A DNA stretch of 64,000 bases from contig JAJDDW010000114.1 of NCBI GenBank assembly GCA_029260115.1, positions 42,206 to 106,205 on the forward strand. The letters are read 5' to 3'. The notes under the pieces are model-generated. The model made no database searches, was not told the origin of the DNA, and saw nothing but the letters and a program-made list of their open reading frames with translations. Origin of the DNA: Phycisphaerae bacterium (GTDB lineage: Bacteria > Planctomycetota > Phycisphaerae > UBA1845). The translations under genes were made by a program, and so were the position numbers. Shown here piece by piece: positions 46,672 through 56,604 of the stretch. The number at the start of each line of letters is the position of its first letter. Position 1 is the first letter of the stretch.

Positions 46672-46764
46672 TGCGGACCGCCGCAAAGCGAAACGTAGCG
46701 TTTAAGGACTAATTACGGACGTGTAGCTAACGCGCCATTCTCCAAGAATAATCGCACAAAACCA

Positions 46765-46792
46765 TTGAAATCGGCTACAAATCTCCTATAAT
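46765..46792 (+). promoter_or_regulatory. Sigma70-type promoter upstream of the subtilase
   Basis: TTGAAA, 16-base spacer, TATAAT. The start point near 46799 leaves a 120-base leader before the ATG at 46919. Confidence 0.6.
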
Positions 46793-46918
46793 AGTCGAGT
46801 GTCGCGTTGCTTGGAATCGATTTACATCCTGACGGTTACTGGTCGCGATATGGCGGGGGTGAACAGGTTTGGACTACACACTTTCCAGCTACTAATGTCC
46901 CATGGAGGATAGCAAATA

Positions 46919-48697
46919 ATGTTCGCATGGCGATCGTTTCTAATCACTATCGTGGCCGCTATTGTTGTTTCTATCTCTCCTTTTAACGCGACGGCTCAGA
47001 CGCCCTCCCCGACGAGATCGCCGAATCAATCGCGCGACGCTACACCTCAGTCCGCGTTGAAAATTCATCAATCACTCGACACACTATTTTCCCAACGAGC
47101 AGTTGGCCAGCGCGTTAAAGCCTGGGTCTTTTTTGAATCGACAAAAGGCCAACGATTAGCGAATGATCAAGTCACGGCGATACAAAACGCGAAGCGCTCG
47201 TTCGCAAACCGCGCTATTCAACGTCGTACATTGCGCCGCACTAAACCGAACTTGTTTGACACCCACGATCTCCCCGTGCCGCCGTCTTACATCGATGCTA
47301 TACGCTCAACTGGCGCAGAGGTGCGCGTCGTTAGTCGTTGGCTAAATGCCGTGAGCGTTTTAGCTAGCCAACAGCAGATTCGCCAGATGGCCACAATACC
47401 CTCTGTCGTCAACATTCAACCAGTGCGTCAAGGTCGGCGCATTCGTCCGCTCGATCCTGTTGGCCAGAATAAGCTCACGGATCCCAATTTGAAATTACAG
47501 TCAGCCGCAGGGTTTTATGGCGAGGCCGAGGCGCAGCTTGCACAGATCAAATTGTCCGATCTTCACACGGCTGGTTTCACCGGCGCGGGTGTTCGTGTCG
47601 CCATTTTGGATACAGGATTTCAACGCTCGCACGACGCCTTCAATGAACCAGGGCACGTTCTCAATGTGATAGCCGAGTTCGACTTCGTCAGCAACGACGG
47701 TGACACCAGCATTGAGGTAGGTGATGCGGCTAGTCAACACAATCATGGCACTTGGATTTTGGGAACACTCGGCGCCTATAAACCCAACCTGTACGTCGGC
47801 GGGGCTTACGATGCAGAATTCATTCTTTGCAAGACCGAAGATACGACAGCCGAATATCGAGCAGAGGAAGATAATTACGTCGCAGGTTTAGAATTTGCAG
47901 AATTAAATGGTGCCGACCTCGTGACATCGTCGCTAGGCTACATCGACTGGTATACCCAAGGCGACCTTGACGGGCTAACCGCTGTGACCACCATAGCCGT
48001 AAACCTCGCGACGGCTAACGGCATGCACTGCCTCACTGCCGCAGGCAACAGTGGGCACGATACGAACCCGGCCACTTCGAGCTTGATTGCCCCAGCTGAC
48101 GCATGGCAAGTGATTACTGTAGGCGCGGTAGATGGCACGACAGCCATCGCAAGCTTTAGTTCTGATGGCCCGTCTGCTGATGGCCGAACCAAACCGGAAG
48201 TATTAGCCTGGGGCGTGAATACGCGAACGGTTTCAGAAAGCAATGATACGACATACACCGGAAAAAATGGCACTTCGTTATCAACGCCACTAGCCGCGGG
48301 CGTGGTGGCGTGCCTGGTGCAGGCCCATCCCACTTGGACCATTGAGCAAATGCGGTGGTATCTAATGCACACCGCGAGCGACTTCGTAGCTAATGGCACT
48401 TTCGACGCGGCGTTCGTGCGAGGCTACGGCGTGCTGGATGCCCTAGCCGCCGTAGCCGGTGATTGCGATGGCAACGGCATAGACGACGTCACCGACATAG
48501 CCAACTTGACTTTCGCCGACTGCAACGCAAACCTAATCCCCGACGTATGCGAGATCACCGACGACCCGACACTAGATCAAAACTTCAACGGCACAATCGA
48601 CACCTGCGAAGCGGCTATCCCCACGACTTCGACATGGGGATTGATCGTATTCACTTTACTCATTGCTAGCTTTGGTTCGATAGCATTTAGGCCGTAG
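46919..48697 (+). CDS. Secreted subtilisin-like protease (S8) with IPTL-CTERM-like tail
   Basis: 592 residues. Signal peptide to about residue 27 (TAQ), inhibitor-like prodomain (about 45-170), S8 domain with the triad Asp231 (VAILDTGF), His276 (HNHGTWI) and Ser453 (GTSLSTP), and the oxyanion Asn in AAGNSGH near 377. Then come Cys-bearing D-x-N-x-D-like loops (DCDGNGIDDVTD, DCNANLIPDVCE, DQNFNGTIDTCE). The last 26 residues are IPTTSTWG, a hydrophobic helix and a single Arg, matching the IPTL-CTERM pattern (IPTLSEWG) of exosortase-type sorting signals. It should be exported, processed and kept at or released from the cell surface. Confidence 0.93.
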   Translation: MFAWRSFLITIVAAIVVSISPFNATAQTPSPTRSPNQSRDATPQSALKIHQSLDTLFSQRAVGQRVKAWVFFESTKGQRLANDQVTAIQNAKRSFANRAIQRRTLRRTKPNLFDTHDLPVPPSYIDAIRSTGAEVRVVSRWLNAVSVLASQQQIRQMATIPSVVNIQPVRQGRRIRPLDPVGQNKLTDPNLKLQSAAGFYGEAEAQLAQIKLSDLHTAGFTGAGVRVAILDTGFQRSHDAFNEPGHVLNVIAEFDFVSNDGDTSIEVGDAASQHNHGTWILGTLGAYKPNLYVGGAYDAEFILCKTEDTTAEYRAEEDNYVAGLEFAELNGADLVTSSLGYIDWYTQGDLDGLTAVTTIAVNLATANGMHCLTAAGNSGHDTNPATSSLIAPADAWQVITVGAVDGTTAIASFSSDGPSADGRTKPEVLAWGVNTRTVSESNDTTYTGKNGTSLSTPLAAGVVACLVQAHPTWTIEQMRWYLMHTASDFVANGTFDAAFVRGYGVLDALAAVAGDCDGNGIDDVTDIANLTFADCNANLIPDVCEITDDPTLDQNFNGTIDTCEAAIPTTSTWGLIVFTLLIASFGSIAFRP

Positions 48698-48873
48698 TTC
48701 TGACGCATGATGCGATTTTTAAGCTTCCCATTAGAGCTTGACACCCTCATTCCGACCGCAAATCACATAAATCCTACGTAAAGAAGATTTTGTTAGGCTA
48801 ATGACGCCTCTTACGTTATACTGAGTACAAGGTAGCGGACAATTCTAAAGTTACCAAAAACAGGAAGGGAGCC

Positions 48874-51714
48874 ATGAGGCTAGCGTTTTTAGTTACGACG
48901 TTGTCGTTTGTTATTGCGAACACAGCATTTTCAATCACGATCTATATTGACGGCCAAGCTACGGGCATCGTAAACGACGGGGCCAATTGGTGCGACGCCT
49001 ACCTAACACTACAAGATGCCCTAGTCGCAGCCGAAGCATCTGGTGGCGCGATCGACGAAATCCGCGTAGCTGACGGAACATACAAACCAGACCAAGGAAG
49101 CGCCCAAACACTTGGCAATCGGACGGCAACGTTTCAACTACTAAACGGCGTGACCATCACCGGTGGATACGCAGGATGCGGCGCAGTCAATCCAGACGCA
49201 CGCGATATCACAACAAACGAAACAATCCTTAGCGGAGATTTAGCTGGGAATGATTTTGTTGTCCCCACGAAGGACTTAGTAGACGAGCTAACGCGCACAG
49301 AAAATAGCTACCATGTGGTTACTGGTAGTTTGACTGATGCAACAGCTACGCTGGTGGGGTTTACGATTAAAGGTGGCAATGCAAACAAGTATACAAATAA
49401 TAGTTACTTCGGCGGGGGCATGTACACTAGCAATGGCAGTCCAACATTAACCAACTGTGTATTCACCGAAAATTCAGCGAAGGACGACGGCGGTGGAGTT
49501 TACAACACAAATAGTAGCCCAACATTTACCAACTGCGATGTAATCAGTAATTCATCCAATTCAAGTGGTGGCGGAATGTACAATAGTGAGAGTAACCCGC
49601 TATTAACCAATTGTACATTTAGAGAGAACACGGCGAAAAGTGGCGGAGGCATATACAATTTTCGTAGCTGTCCAACAATTACTAGTTGCGATTTCAGACG
49701 CAACGCGGCTACCAATACTTTTAATGTCCCTGGCTCTGGCGGAGGCATGCATAACGAATATCACAGTGAGCCAATAATTACCAGCTGTATTTTCACTGGT
49801 AACACAGGCCTACATAGCGGCGGAATGATCAACAGAAACGACAGTCATCCTAAAGTGATCAATTGCTCGTTCTTTGGAAACTCCGCTACTGACGATGATA
49901 GCGCGGGTGGAATTTATATCGACAGCTATAGCACCGCGACGGTATCAAATTGTATACTTTGGGGCAACTTTCCTAGAGAGATACAAGACTTTCAAAATCT
50001 AGCCGTGGTGACATTCAGCGATGTTCTTGGGGGATATCCGGGCGAAGGCAATATTGACTTTAAGCCACTGTTTTTCAATGCTGACGCGGGCAATTTGAGA
50101 GTACAGTCAGAATCGCCTTGCATTGATTCTGGCAACAACGATGTTGTTCCAACAGGAGTAGTCACTGACTTAGTGGGTGAATTGAGATTCGTCGATCATG
50201 TATGCGTTGATGACACCGGCAACGGGCCAGCACCAATTGTAGACATGGGTGCTTACGAATTCCAACAACCGGTTTCGTGTGGAAACGGCGTCTGCAATCC
50301 TGATGAAACCTGTGAAACATGCGCCTGTGATTGTGGCAATTGTTGCGGAGACAATGTTTGTACAAATTACGAAAGCTGTCTCACCTGTCCGGACGACTGC
50401 CCATGCCAGACGATCTTGGTTCCTGGCAACTATGACAAAATTCAGGATGCCATCGCAGCGTCGCTGGAAGGCGATGATATCGTCGTCGCTCCCGGCACTT
50501 ATTTCGAGTCACTTAATTTTCTAGGCAAAGCCTTCACGCTGCGAAGCTCCCATGGACCTAGTGTTACGACGATTGACGCAACAGGACTCAATAACTCTGT
50601 GATCACTTGTGTCCTTGGCGAAGATACAAATACAACCATTGAGGGCTTTACCATCACTGGAGGAACTGCCGACAACGGTGGAGGAATGCACATATTACAT
50701 AGTAGCCCAATTGTAAACAACTGCATCTTCATCGAGAATTCAGCCAACGAGTACGGCGGTGGCATGTACAACGGAATTAACACACAGCCGAAAGTAGCCA
50801 ACTGCCAATTCATCAGAAACAACGCCAACTATACTGGCGGAGGAATACACAACTTCCAAAGCAAACCAAAAATAACCAACTGCGAGTTCTACGGAAACCG
50901 CACGAATAGTTCTGGCGGTGGAATGGCCAATCGCACTAGCTATCCAACAGTGACCAACTGCATATTCTATGGAAACTATGCCAATTATAGCGGCGGCGGA
51001 ATACAGAACAGTAACGGTCTCCCTACAATTTCTAACTGCACTTTTTGCGATAACGTGGCAAACAATTACGGCGGTGGAATGGATAATGAATCTAGCGACC
51101 CGATGGTCTTGAATTGTACGTTCACCAGGAATTCTGCCCTCTATGGCGATGGAATATCGAATAGAAACTATAGTGATACCGCCATAACTAACTGTATCCT
51201 ATGGCTGAATACACCATTAGAAATCTACAAATCTGATGATTCCGCAGTGACTGTTTCTTACACCAACATCAAGTACGGATATATTGGCCAAGGCAACATA
51301 AATGCTGCCCCCAAGTTTATTCGTAGCCCCACTTTTGGCCTTGACCGTGTATGGGGCACTGATGACGACGACTACGGTGACCTGCGATTGCAACCAAGCT
51401 CGCCTAGTATCAATACTGGTGATCCAGCGATTGTCTTCACCACTGGAGAAACTGACATACATGGCCTACCCCGCGTGCTATGTGGTCAGGTGGATATGGG
51501 CGCGCATGAATTTGCTGGCGATTACGATTGCAATCTCAAGCTCGACCTTAAAGACGTAGCCGGATTCCAAACCTGCTTCACCGGAAAAAATCAGGGGCCA
51601 TACAATTCAGGTTGCGAGTCGATGGACTTTGACGGTGACCTCGGCATAGACCGACAAGACTTCACACTTTTCGAACAGGTATTTTCACCAATCCCCAAAC
51701 CGCCAAGGCCCTGA
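48874..51714 (+). CDS. Secreted right-handed beta-helix protein with dockerin-like tail
   Basis: 946 residues. Signal peptide MRLAFLVTTLSFVIANTAFS. Two beta-helix modules (about 150-390 and 580-800) are built from rungs of about 23-26 residues with GGGM/I-Y/H-N and NC-x-F motifs, as in polymorphic outer-membrane-protein-like helices. Between them, near residues 469-511, lie two tandem 20-residue Cys repeats (C-x4-C-x5-C-x2-C-x3-C). The end has GDYDCNLKLDLKD and DFDGDLGIDRQD, a dockerin-like calcium pair. GGAAGGG precedes the ATG. Probably an extracellular carbohydrate-binding or adhesion protein; no catalytic motif was seen. Confidence 0.88.
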   Translation: MRLAFLVTTLSFVIANTAFSITIYIDGQATGIVNDGANWCDAYLTLQDALVAAEASGGAIDEIRVADGTYKPDQGSAQTLGNRTATFQLLNGVTITGGYAGCGAVNPDARDITTNETILSGDLAGNDFVVPTKDLVDELTRTENSYHVVTGSLTDATATLVGFTIKGGNANKYTNNSYFGGGMYTSNGSPTLTNCVFTENSAKDDGGGVYNTNSSPTFTNCDVISNSSNSSGGGMYNSESNPLLTNCTFRENTAKSGGGIYNFRSCPTITSCDFRRNAATNTFNVPGSGGGMHNEYHSEPIITSCIFTGNTGLHSGGMINRNDSHPKVINCSFFGNSATDDDSAGGIYIDSYSTATVSNCILWGNFPREIQDFQNLAVVTFSDVLGGYPGEGNIDFKPLFFNADAGNLRVQSESPCIDSGNNDVVPTGVVTDLVGELRFVDHVCVDDTGNGPAPIVDMGAYEFQQPVSCGNGVCNPDETCETCACDCGNCCGDNVCTNYESCLTCPDDCPCQTILVPGNYDKIQDAIAASLEGDDIVVAPGTYFESLNFLGKAFTLRSSHGPSVTTIDATGLNNSVITCVLGEDTNTTIEGFTITGGTADNGGGMHILHSSPIVNNCIFIENSANEYGGGMYNGINTQPKVANCQFIRNNANYTGGGIHNFQSKPKITNCEFYGNRTNSSGGGMANRTSYPTVTNCIFYGNYANYSGGGIQNSNGLPTISNCTFCDNVANNYGGGMDNESSDPMVLNCTFTRNSALYGDGISNRNYSDTAITNCILWLNTPLEIYKSDDSAVTVSYTNIKYGYIGQGNINAAPKFIRSPTFGLDRVWGTDDDDYGDLRLQPSSPSINTGDPAIVFTTGETDIHGLPRVLCGQVDMGAHEFAGDYDCNLKLDLKDVAGFQTCFTGKNQGPYNSGCESMDFDGDLGIDRQDFTLFEQVFSPIPKPPRP

Positions 51715-51762
51715 TAAAACCTCAATCCATGTAGACTTGATGCTAATAACGGGCCATGGCAG

Positions 51763-51780
51763 ATATTTGCAATCAAATAT
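51763..51780. repeat. AT-rich stem-loop between convergent genes
   Basis: ATATTTG-CAAT-CAAATAT, seven pairs and a four-base loop, lies between the convergent beta-helix and hmgA genes. It may help end transcription, but it lacks a GC-rich stem. Confidence 0.35.
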
Positions 51781-51815
51781 TTCACTCGGCCGATCAATAC
51801 TTGCGAAATATAAAA

Positions 51816-53033
51816 TTACTTACTAGTCTCAATAGACTCATTTTCCCGTTTAACCCAGGTATAATGATAATCTTCCTGCTCGATCGAAGCCGCGAAGTCG
51901 GTCATAATTAACGGTTTGAACGTATCACACATCACTGCGAGTTCGTTCGTGCGATCGGTCCCTACACTTTTTTCATACGTCCCCGGATGCGGGCCATGCG
52001 GTACGCCCATGGGGTGTAGGCTGATCGATTCCCCTTCGATGCCTTTGCGAGAAGTAAAGTTTCCTTCAACGTAATACAGAATCTCATCGCAATCCACACT
52101 AGCGTGCCCATAGGGACACGGAATCGCCTTGTGCCCGTTGGCGTCGTAATAATCCACCTTACGCGGCACGAAACTACAAATAATAAAGCCTCGCCCAGCG
52201 AAAGTAATGTGGGTGGTTGGTGGCAAGTGGACGGCACCCGTACGCGGTTGATAGTCGTGAATATTAAAAGCCACAGGATAGGAATATCCATCCCACCCGG
52301 CTAAGTCCCATGGAAAGTGCTGGTATTCGTGAACGGCTACCTGATTCGCAAACTTGGTAATGAGTGGAAATGGCCCCTTGCCGTGTTTGCTTTCATCATA
52401 CTGCAGTAATTCCTGCGGCATCCTGAAATCACGATGACAGTAAGGCCCGTCCATCGTCACTTGCCCCGATTCGTTGCGAAATTGCTTGGGGATATCAATA
52501 TAACTAGAAGATTCAAACACCAGAAAAGTTCCCGCGTCACCTTCAGCATGAATCCGATACGGCGTGCCCTTGGGAATAATAACGTAGTCGTGCTTCTTGA
52601 ATGGCAATGGGCCATACACCGTTTCAAGTAATCCACCTTTATCGTAAGCGAACCAACATTCGTCAGCCTGCGCATTGCTAAACCAATGATGACCCGCTGG
52701 CTGATTAATCTTGGCCACGCCTACATGCACATCGTCGTTAATTAACAACGTCCGTCGAGAGGTGAGAAAATCACCCTCTGGCTTAATGTCCTGGGTGCGA
52801 ATATGGCGACGATGCAACGGCTGATGCTCGATAGGTTTCACCGGACAAAAACCCGGCAACTCCATGGAGCGCACCGCACATTCATCCGTCGGCGGCGTGC
52901 GAAAATATAAAATGCTATAGGTACTATCAAAGCCCACACGGGTCATACACTGCTCCATGAGCAGCTTATCATTTTCTCTATGCGTCACATGATGCTTCGG
53001 CGGGACACTGCCGAGTTTGTGATAATGAATCAT
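51816..53033 (-). CDS. hmgA: Homogentisate 1,2-dioxygenase
   Basis: 405 residues. Iron enzyme that opens the ring of homogentisate to maleylacetoacetate in tyrosine/phenylalanine degradation. Seen: DECWFAYDKGGLLETVYGPLPFKKHDYVIIPKGTPYRI near 124-161, FPWDLAGWDGYSYPVAFNIHDYQP near 244-267, and the iron-site region CDEILYYVEGNFTSRKGIE ... HPMGVPHGPHPG with the His/Glu ligands near 314-354. The gene lies 104 bases after hppD on the same strand and uses its product directly. Maleylacetoacetate isomerase and fumarylacetoacetase are not in the window. Confidence 0.96.
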   Translation of the reverse strand: MIHYHKLGSVPPKHHVTHRENDKLLMEQCMTRVGFDSTYSILYFRTPPTDECAVRSMELPGFCPVKPIEHQPLHRRHIRTQDIKPEGDFLTSRRTLLINDDVHVGVAKINQPAGHHWFSNAQADECWFAYDKGGLLETVYGPLPFKKHDYVIIPKGTPYRIHAEGDAGTFLVFESSSYIDIPKQFRNESGQVTMDGPYCHRDFRMPQELLQYDESKHGKGPFPLITKFANQVAVHEYQHFPWDLAGWDGYSYPVAFNIHDYQPRTGAVHLPPTTHITFAGRGFIICSFVPRKVDYYDANGHKAIPCPYGHASVDCDEILYYVEGNFTSRKGIEGESISLHPMGVPHGPHPGTYEKSVGTDRTNELAVMCDTFKPLIMTDFAASIEQEDYHYTWVKRENESIETSK

Positions 53034-53137
53034 TTATATCAACTCCCATCTGAGCTGGGCGTTGCGAACCAAGCGGCTCGCCCCAATTGCTTTTGTGTAT
53101 CATACAAGTTTCAGATCAACGCATCGTAGGCATCGCG

Positions 53138-54229
53138 TTACAAGTTTCCGCGCAATGCCTGCTCCTCTTCGATACTGACGAATAACGCTTTGAAATTACC
53201 AATACCGAATCCTTTGCTGCCATGGCGCTGAATAACTTCGTAAAATAGTGTAGGCCTATCTTGAACGGGCGCGGTGAATATCTGCAACAGATAGCCATCG
53301 TCGTCTTTGTCCAATAGGATGCCGAGTTCTTGAAGTTTGCCCCAATCTTCTCCAACATCACCGACACGGTCTTTCATATAATCGTAGTAGGTATCGGGGA
53401 TGCGCAGAAAATCGATATCGCGATTGCGAAGTTCAACAACGGTGTCGTAAATGTTAGCCGTATTGAGCGCGATATGCTGCACACCTTGTCCATAATAATA
53501 GTCGAGGTATTCTTCGATCTGACTTTTCTTTTTACCCTCAGCCGGCTCGTTGATCGGAAATTTACACTTCCCCTTGCCGCTTTCCATCACCTTACTCATC
53601 AGCGCGGAGTATTCGGTGCTAATATCCTTGTCTGTAAAATGCGCGAGGTTAGTGAAGCCAAGCACCTCTTCGTACCATTTCGCCCAATAATTCATCTCGC
53701 CGAGATACACATTAGTTACCACATGGTCGATAGCCGCAAAGCCAACTGACTCACTGCCGTGGGCATTGATGGGCTGATATCCCGGCGCAAACGACCCACG
53801 ATAATTCTTTCGTTCAACGAATCTAAAAATTGTATCGCCAGCATACCTAATCTCGCCCGTTACAAATGTGCCGTGCTCATCTTCCTGCGGACTAGCTGGT
53901 AAAAACACCGTCGCCCCACGGCTCTTAGCTTCGCGTATCGACTTTTCAACATCGTTAACTTCCAGCGCGATCGCTTTGACACCGTCGCCATGCAATGCAC
54001 AATGTCGCGCGATTTCATGGTCAGGTCCATAAGCAGAGCTTAGCACAAATCGCACTTTCCCCTGCTGCATCACATAGCTAGCCTTTTGGCGATTGCCCGT
54101 TTCCAATCCCATTTTCGCCACCGGCGTAAAGCCGAATGTCTTATCATAGAAATGGGCTGCTTGCTTAGCGTTGCCAACATAAAACTCAATATGGTCGTAC
54201 CCCTTCACGGGAAGAAAGTCTTCACTCAC
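53138..54229 (-). CDS. hppD: 4-hydroxyphenylpyruvate dioxygenase
   Basis: 363 residues from the GTG at 54229, chosen because AGGAG lies seven bases upstream and the protein then begins at the usual place; the frame runs on to 54316 without support. It converts 4-hydroxyphenylpyruvate to homogentisate. Two vicinal-oxygen-chelate halves are visible: YDHIEFYVGNAKQAAHFYDKTFGF near 10-33 and IDHVVTNVYLGEMNYWAKWYEEVLGF near 157-182. The iron ligands are in IDHVV, GVQHIALNT and near-C-terminal FYEVIQRHG. Upstream partner of hmgA. Confidence 0.95.
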   Translation of the reverse strand: MSEDFLPVKGYDHIEFYVGNAKQAAHFYDKTFGFTPVAKMGLETGNRQKASYVMQQGKVRFVLSSAYGPDHEIARHCALHGDGVKAIALEVNDVEKSIREAKSRGATVFLPASPQEDEHGTFVTGEIRYAGDTIFRFVERKNYRGSFAPGYQPINAHGSESVGFAAIDHVVTNVYLGEMNYWAKWYEEVLGFTNLAHFTDKDISTEYSALMSKVMESGKGKCKFPINEPAEGKKKSQIEEYLDYYYGQGVQHIALNTANIYDTVVELRNRDIDFLRIPDTYYDYMKDRVGDVGEDWGKLQELGILLDKDDDGYLLQIFTAPVQDRPTLFYEVIQRHGSKGFGIGNFKALFVSIEEEQALRGNL

Positions 54230-54552
54230 GGGATATCTCCTGAACTTCACCAGTATCAAAACGTATCGCCATGCCCGGGTGAGGCGGGTGGCTCGTCGGG
54301 CGACACGTAGGGCCAAGGTAGGATGACAGTATACGTAAAGGGGGGGCTACACGCCAGACATTTACAGTCGGTGGACACTTCACTATTTGAAAGAAGGAGG
54401 ATGATGGCCAGACGGCCTTGTTAGACGACTGGAGGCTGGAAATGACACCTTCGCGTTGTGGTCATCTTCCAGATACCAGCCAGCGGATCAGCGCCTGCAG
54501 CCCCCTGTTCGGCTCAGGGCTAATCTTGCGAATAATGAAATCGCGCTAAGGC

Positions 54553-54942
54553 TTAGTCGAAAAATTCCGGCATAAATTCAGATCCGACTTCGAAAATCGA
54601 CGGCGCGACTTCTCGACTACGCATGACAATAATGTCACGTTCTACATCGCCCGACGTCACGTAATGCGGGATCCGGATCAACAACCGCTGTCCAGGGCTG
54701 AGGTTTTTGGTGTGTAAAAAACAAATGCCTGTCGGCGAAATATTACAAATAGGCGCATCAAAAAACTCTGGTTCATCAGAATCGTTACACACGATAATTA
54801 CGCCCTGGTCGCGCATGGGTGATCGCTCCACACGACGGCTTGAGTTTACTATCGATATCTGATCACGACTTACCTGGCTAAGTAGTGCATCGACCTGCGC
54901 GGCTGTCATCGGGAACTCGTGGGTATGATATGTGGAATCCAT
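54553..54942 (-). CDS. PilZ-domain protein
   Basis: 129 residues. The c-di-GMP-binding motif pair is readable: R-x-x-x-R as RRVER near residues 36-40 and N-x-S-x-x-G as NISPTG near 67-72, followed by a small beta barrel (PGQRLLIRIPHY ... VGSEFM). It probably binds c-di-GMP and regulates an unidentified partner. It stands alone with large gaps on both sides; a TadG-like gene lies divergently upstream. Confidence 0.82.
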   Translation of the reverse strand: MDSTYHTHEFPMTAAQVDALLSQVSRDQISIVNSSRRVERSPMRDQGVIIVCNDSDEPEFFDAPICNISPTGICFLHTKNLSPGQRLLIRIPHYVTSGDVERDIIVMRSREVAPSIFEVGSEFMPEFFD

Positions 54943-54954
54943 GCCTATTCACCA

Positions 54955-54970
54955 GTTCAATGATTTGAAC
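54955..54970. promoter_or_regulatory. Dyad just upstream of the PilZ gene
   Basis: GTTCAA-TGAT-TTGAAC, six-base arms, 13 bases before the ATG at 54942. Possible operator or leader hairpin overlapping the ribosome site. Confidence 0.35.
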
Positions 54971-55029
54971 ACGCACCTCGCAAGTGCCGGTTGACTATCG
55001 ACCGAATACGCGTAGTGCATCTACCTTAG

Positions 55030-55059
55030 AATATACAATTCGTAGCATATCGGAATCAA
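55030..55059 (-). promoter_or_regulatory. Possible promoter of the PilZ gene
   Basis: On the minus strand TTGATT, 18-base spacer, TATATT, about 90 bases upstream of the start codon. Confidence 0.35.
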
Positions 55060-55344
55060 GCGTCATTCAAAATTTCAGCAACATGACATTCGACTTATAG
55101 GGTCATCGTTTTTTGATTACCTAATACCGCATAATCTGATCACTTAGTAATCTCCCACATGTATTACGCCCCATAACCGAAAACTTACAACATTTTTCTC
55201 GAATCCCGGTTGCACCTCATCATGGGTAAATCGTAGGCTGTAATCGCAACGTACATAGAGGCTAGGCTGGCGGTCTGATGGCGTAATCAAGTATTTTCGG
55301 CTGTCTCAGGAGTCCGCAATGGGGCAAAATAAATTGGAGGGGCA

Positions 55345-56523
55345 ATGAAGAACCTTAAATTGCACACAAAACGTAAACATAATCGGTGCGATCGACGACG
55401 CGGTGTCGTTGCGGCACAGGTATTATTGCTGTTACCCGTAATTATCGGCTTTGCCGTATTGACCGTGGATGTAGGCACGCTCTACAACACCAGAAGTGAT
55501 TTGCAAAGTGCTGCGGATTCAGCAGCCTTGGCCAGCGCTATCGAATTAACCACCGATGAAATGATGGCTGTCCGCTATGGGTCATCTAGTACATCGCTAA
55601 CCTCAACCATTGCCAATACAGCTTCCCATTATACGTCGCTCAACAGCACATTCGATCGTACATCGCTATCGGTCGAATCTGGCGACATTCGCTTTGGTGA
55701 AATTTTGTTGTCATCATCTTCAGGAGCCTTAGACACATCTGTAGGCTTAGATGCGCTCAACGCGATCGAAGTAACTATTCGCTGTGATGCAAACTCAGCC
55801 AATGGTCCAGCCGCACTTTTTTTCACCTCCCTGTTTGGCTATAACACCGCAGACGTGCATGCCTCTGCCACAGCAGCGTTCGATGACCGCTTCGTTGGAT
55901 TTACACCACCAAATGGCGAAGGACCATTGATTCCCTTTGCTGTACACGAAAATATATTCTTCGCTATATCTGCAGATGGATATAGTTTTGATAGTGACAC
56001 TGAGACGATAGATACGACAAGTGACGGAATCCCAGAATTAAACCTTTATCCACACGCTGGCGATGCTAGCGGAAACTTCGGACTGCTCAACATTGGTTCC
56101 AATAACATGGGCGTTCCAGAATTACGCGAAGATATCGAATCTGGTGTCACGGCCGACGATTTAATCGCAGAAGGTATCCCCGATGGACTACTTTCTTTCT
56201 ACGATTCAGACGGAAACCCAACAACATACAACATCTCTGGCAATCCAGGAATGAAAACTACTCTGCAAACAAGCATCGAAACCCGCATTGGCCAAACTGT
56301 TGGTTTTCTATTGCATGATGGAGCATCAGGTAACGGTGCCAATGCAGTATTTCATATTACTGGAATTCGTTTTGGACGTGTTATGGCTACGAAACTAAAC
56401 GGGAATCCTAACGGCCGATACGTGTGGATTCAGCCTGTCACCTACAGCGGACCAGGCGTGACAGTTGGGCCAAGTGCGCCATCCAGCGACGGAGTAGCCG
56501 GTTCGCTTCAATTGGTTCGATAA
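55345..56523 (+). CDS. TadG-like Flp-pilus assembly protein
   Basis: 392 residues. A basic N-terminus (KRKHNRCDRRRG) precedes VVAAQVLLLLPVIIGFAVLTVDVGTLYNTRSDLQSAADSAALA, the typical TadE/TadG pattern of a prepilin-like helix followed by LQSAADSAALA. The remainder is an Asp/Ser-rich, beta-strand-rich domain of unknown function with no clear VWA MIDAS motif. GGAGGGG lies just before the ATG. No other tad gene is adjacent. It is followed by a strong two-way terminator. Confidence 0.82.
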   Translation: MKNLKLHTKRKHNRCDRRRGVVAAQVLLLLPVIIGFAVLTVDVGTLYNTRSDLQSAADSAALASAIELTTDEMMAVRYGSSSTSLTSTIANTASHYTSLNSTFDRTSLSVESGDIRFGEILLSSSSGALDTSVGLDALNAIEVTIRCDANSANGPAALFFTSLFGYNTADVHASATAAFDDRFVGFTPPNGEGPLIPFAVHENIFFAISADGYSFDSDTETIDTTSDGIPELNLYPHAGDASGNFGLLNIGSNNMGVPELREDIESGVTADDLIAEGIPDGLLSFYDSDGNPTTYNISGNPGMKTTLQTSIETRIGQTVGFLLHDGASGNGANAVFHITGIRFGRVMATKLNGNPNGRYVWIQPVTYSGPGVTVGPSAPSSDGVAGSLQLVR

Positions 56524-56534
56524 TCGCCATCCAC

Positions 56535-56584
56535 AAAAAAACAGCCGCACCCGCTACATAGCGGATGCGGCTGTCATTATTTTT
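56535..56584. terminator. Two-way rho-independent terminator
   Basis: ACAGCCGCA-C-CCGCTA and TAGCGG-A-TGCGGCTGT form a 15-pair stem with one mismatch, flanked by a run of A on the left and TTATTTTT on the right. It serves the TadG-like gene on the plus strand and pntB on the minus strand. Confidence 0.85.
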
Positions 56585-56604
56585 CTACTTATCGATATCG
56601 TAAT

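Larger units (their letters stand above)
54943..55344. other. Intergenic region of about 400 bases between divergent PilZ and TadG-like genes
   Basis: AT-rich, with the dyad GTTCAA-TGAT-TTGAAC at 54955-54970 and a possible minus-strand promoter at 55030-55059. No credible frame or RNA gene seen. Confidence 0.5.
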
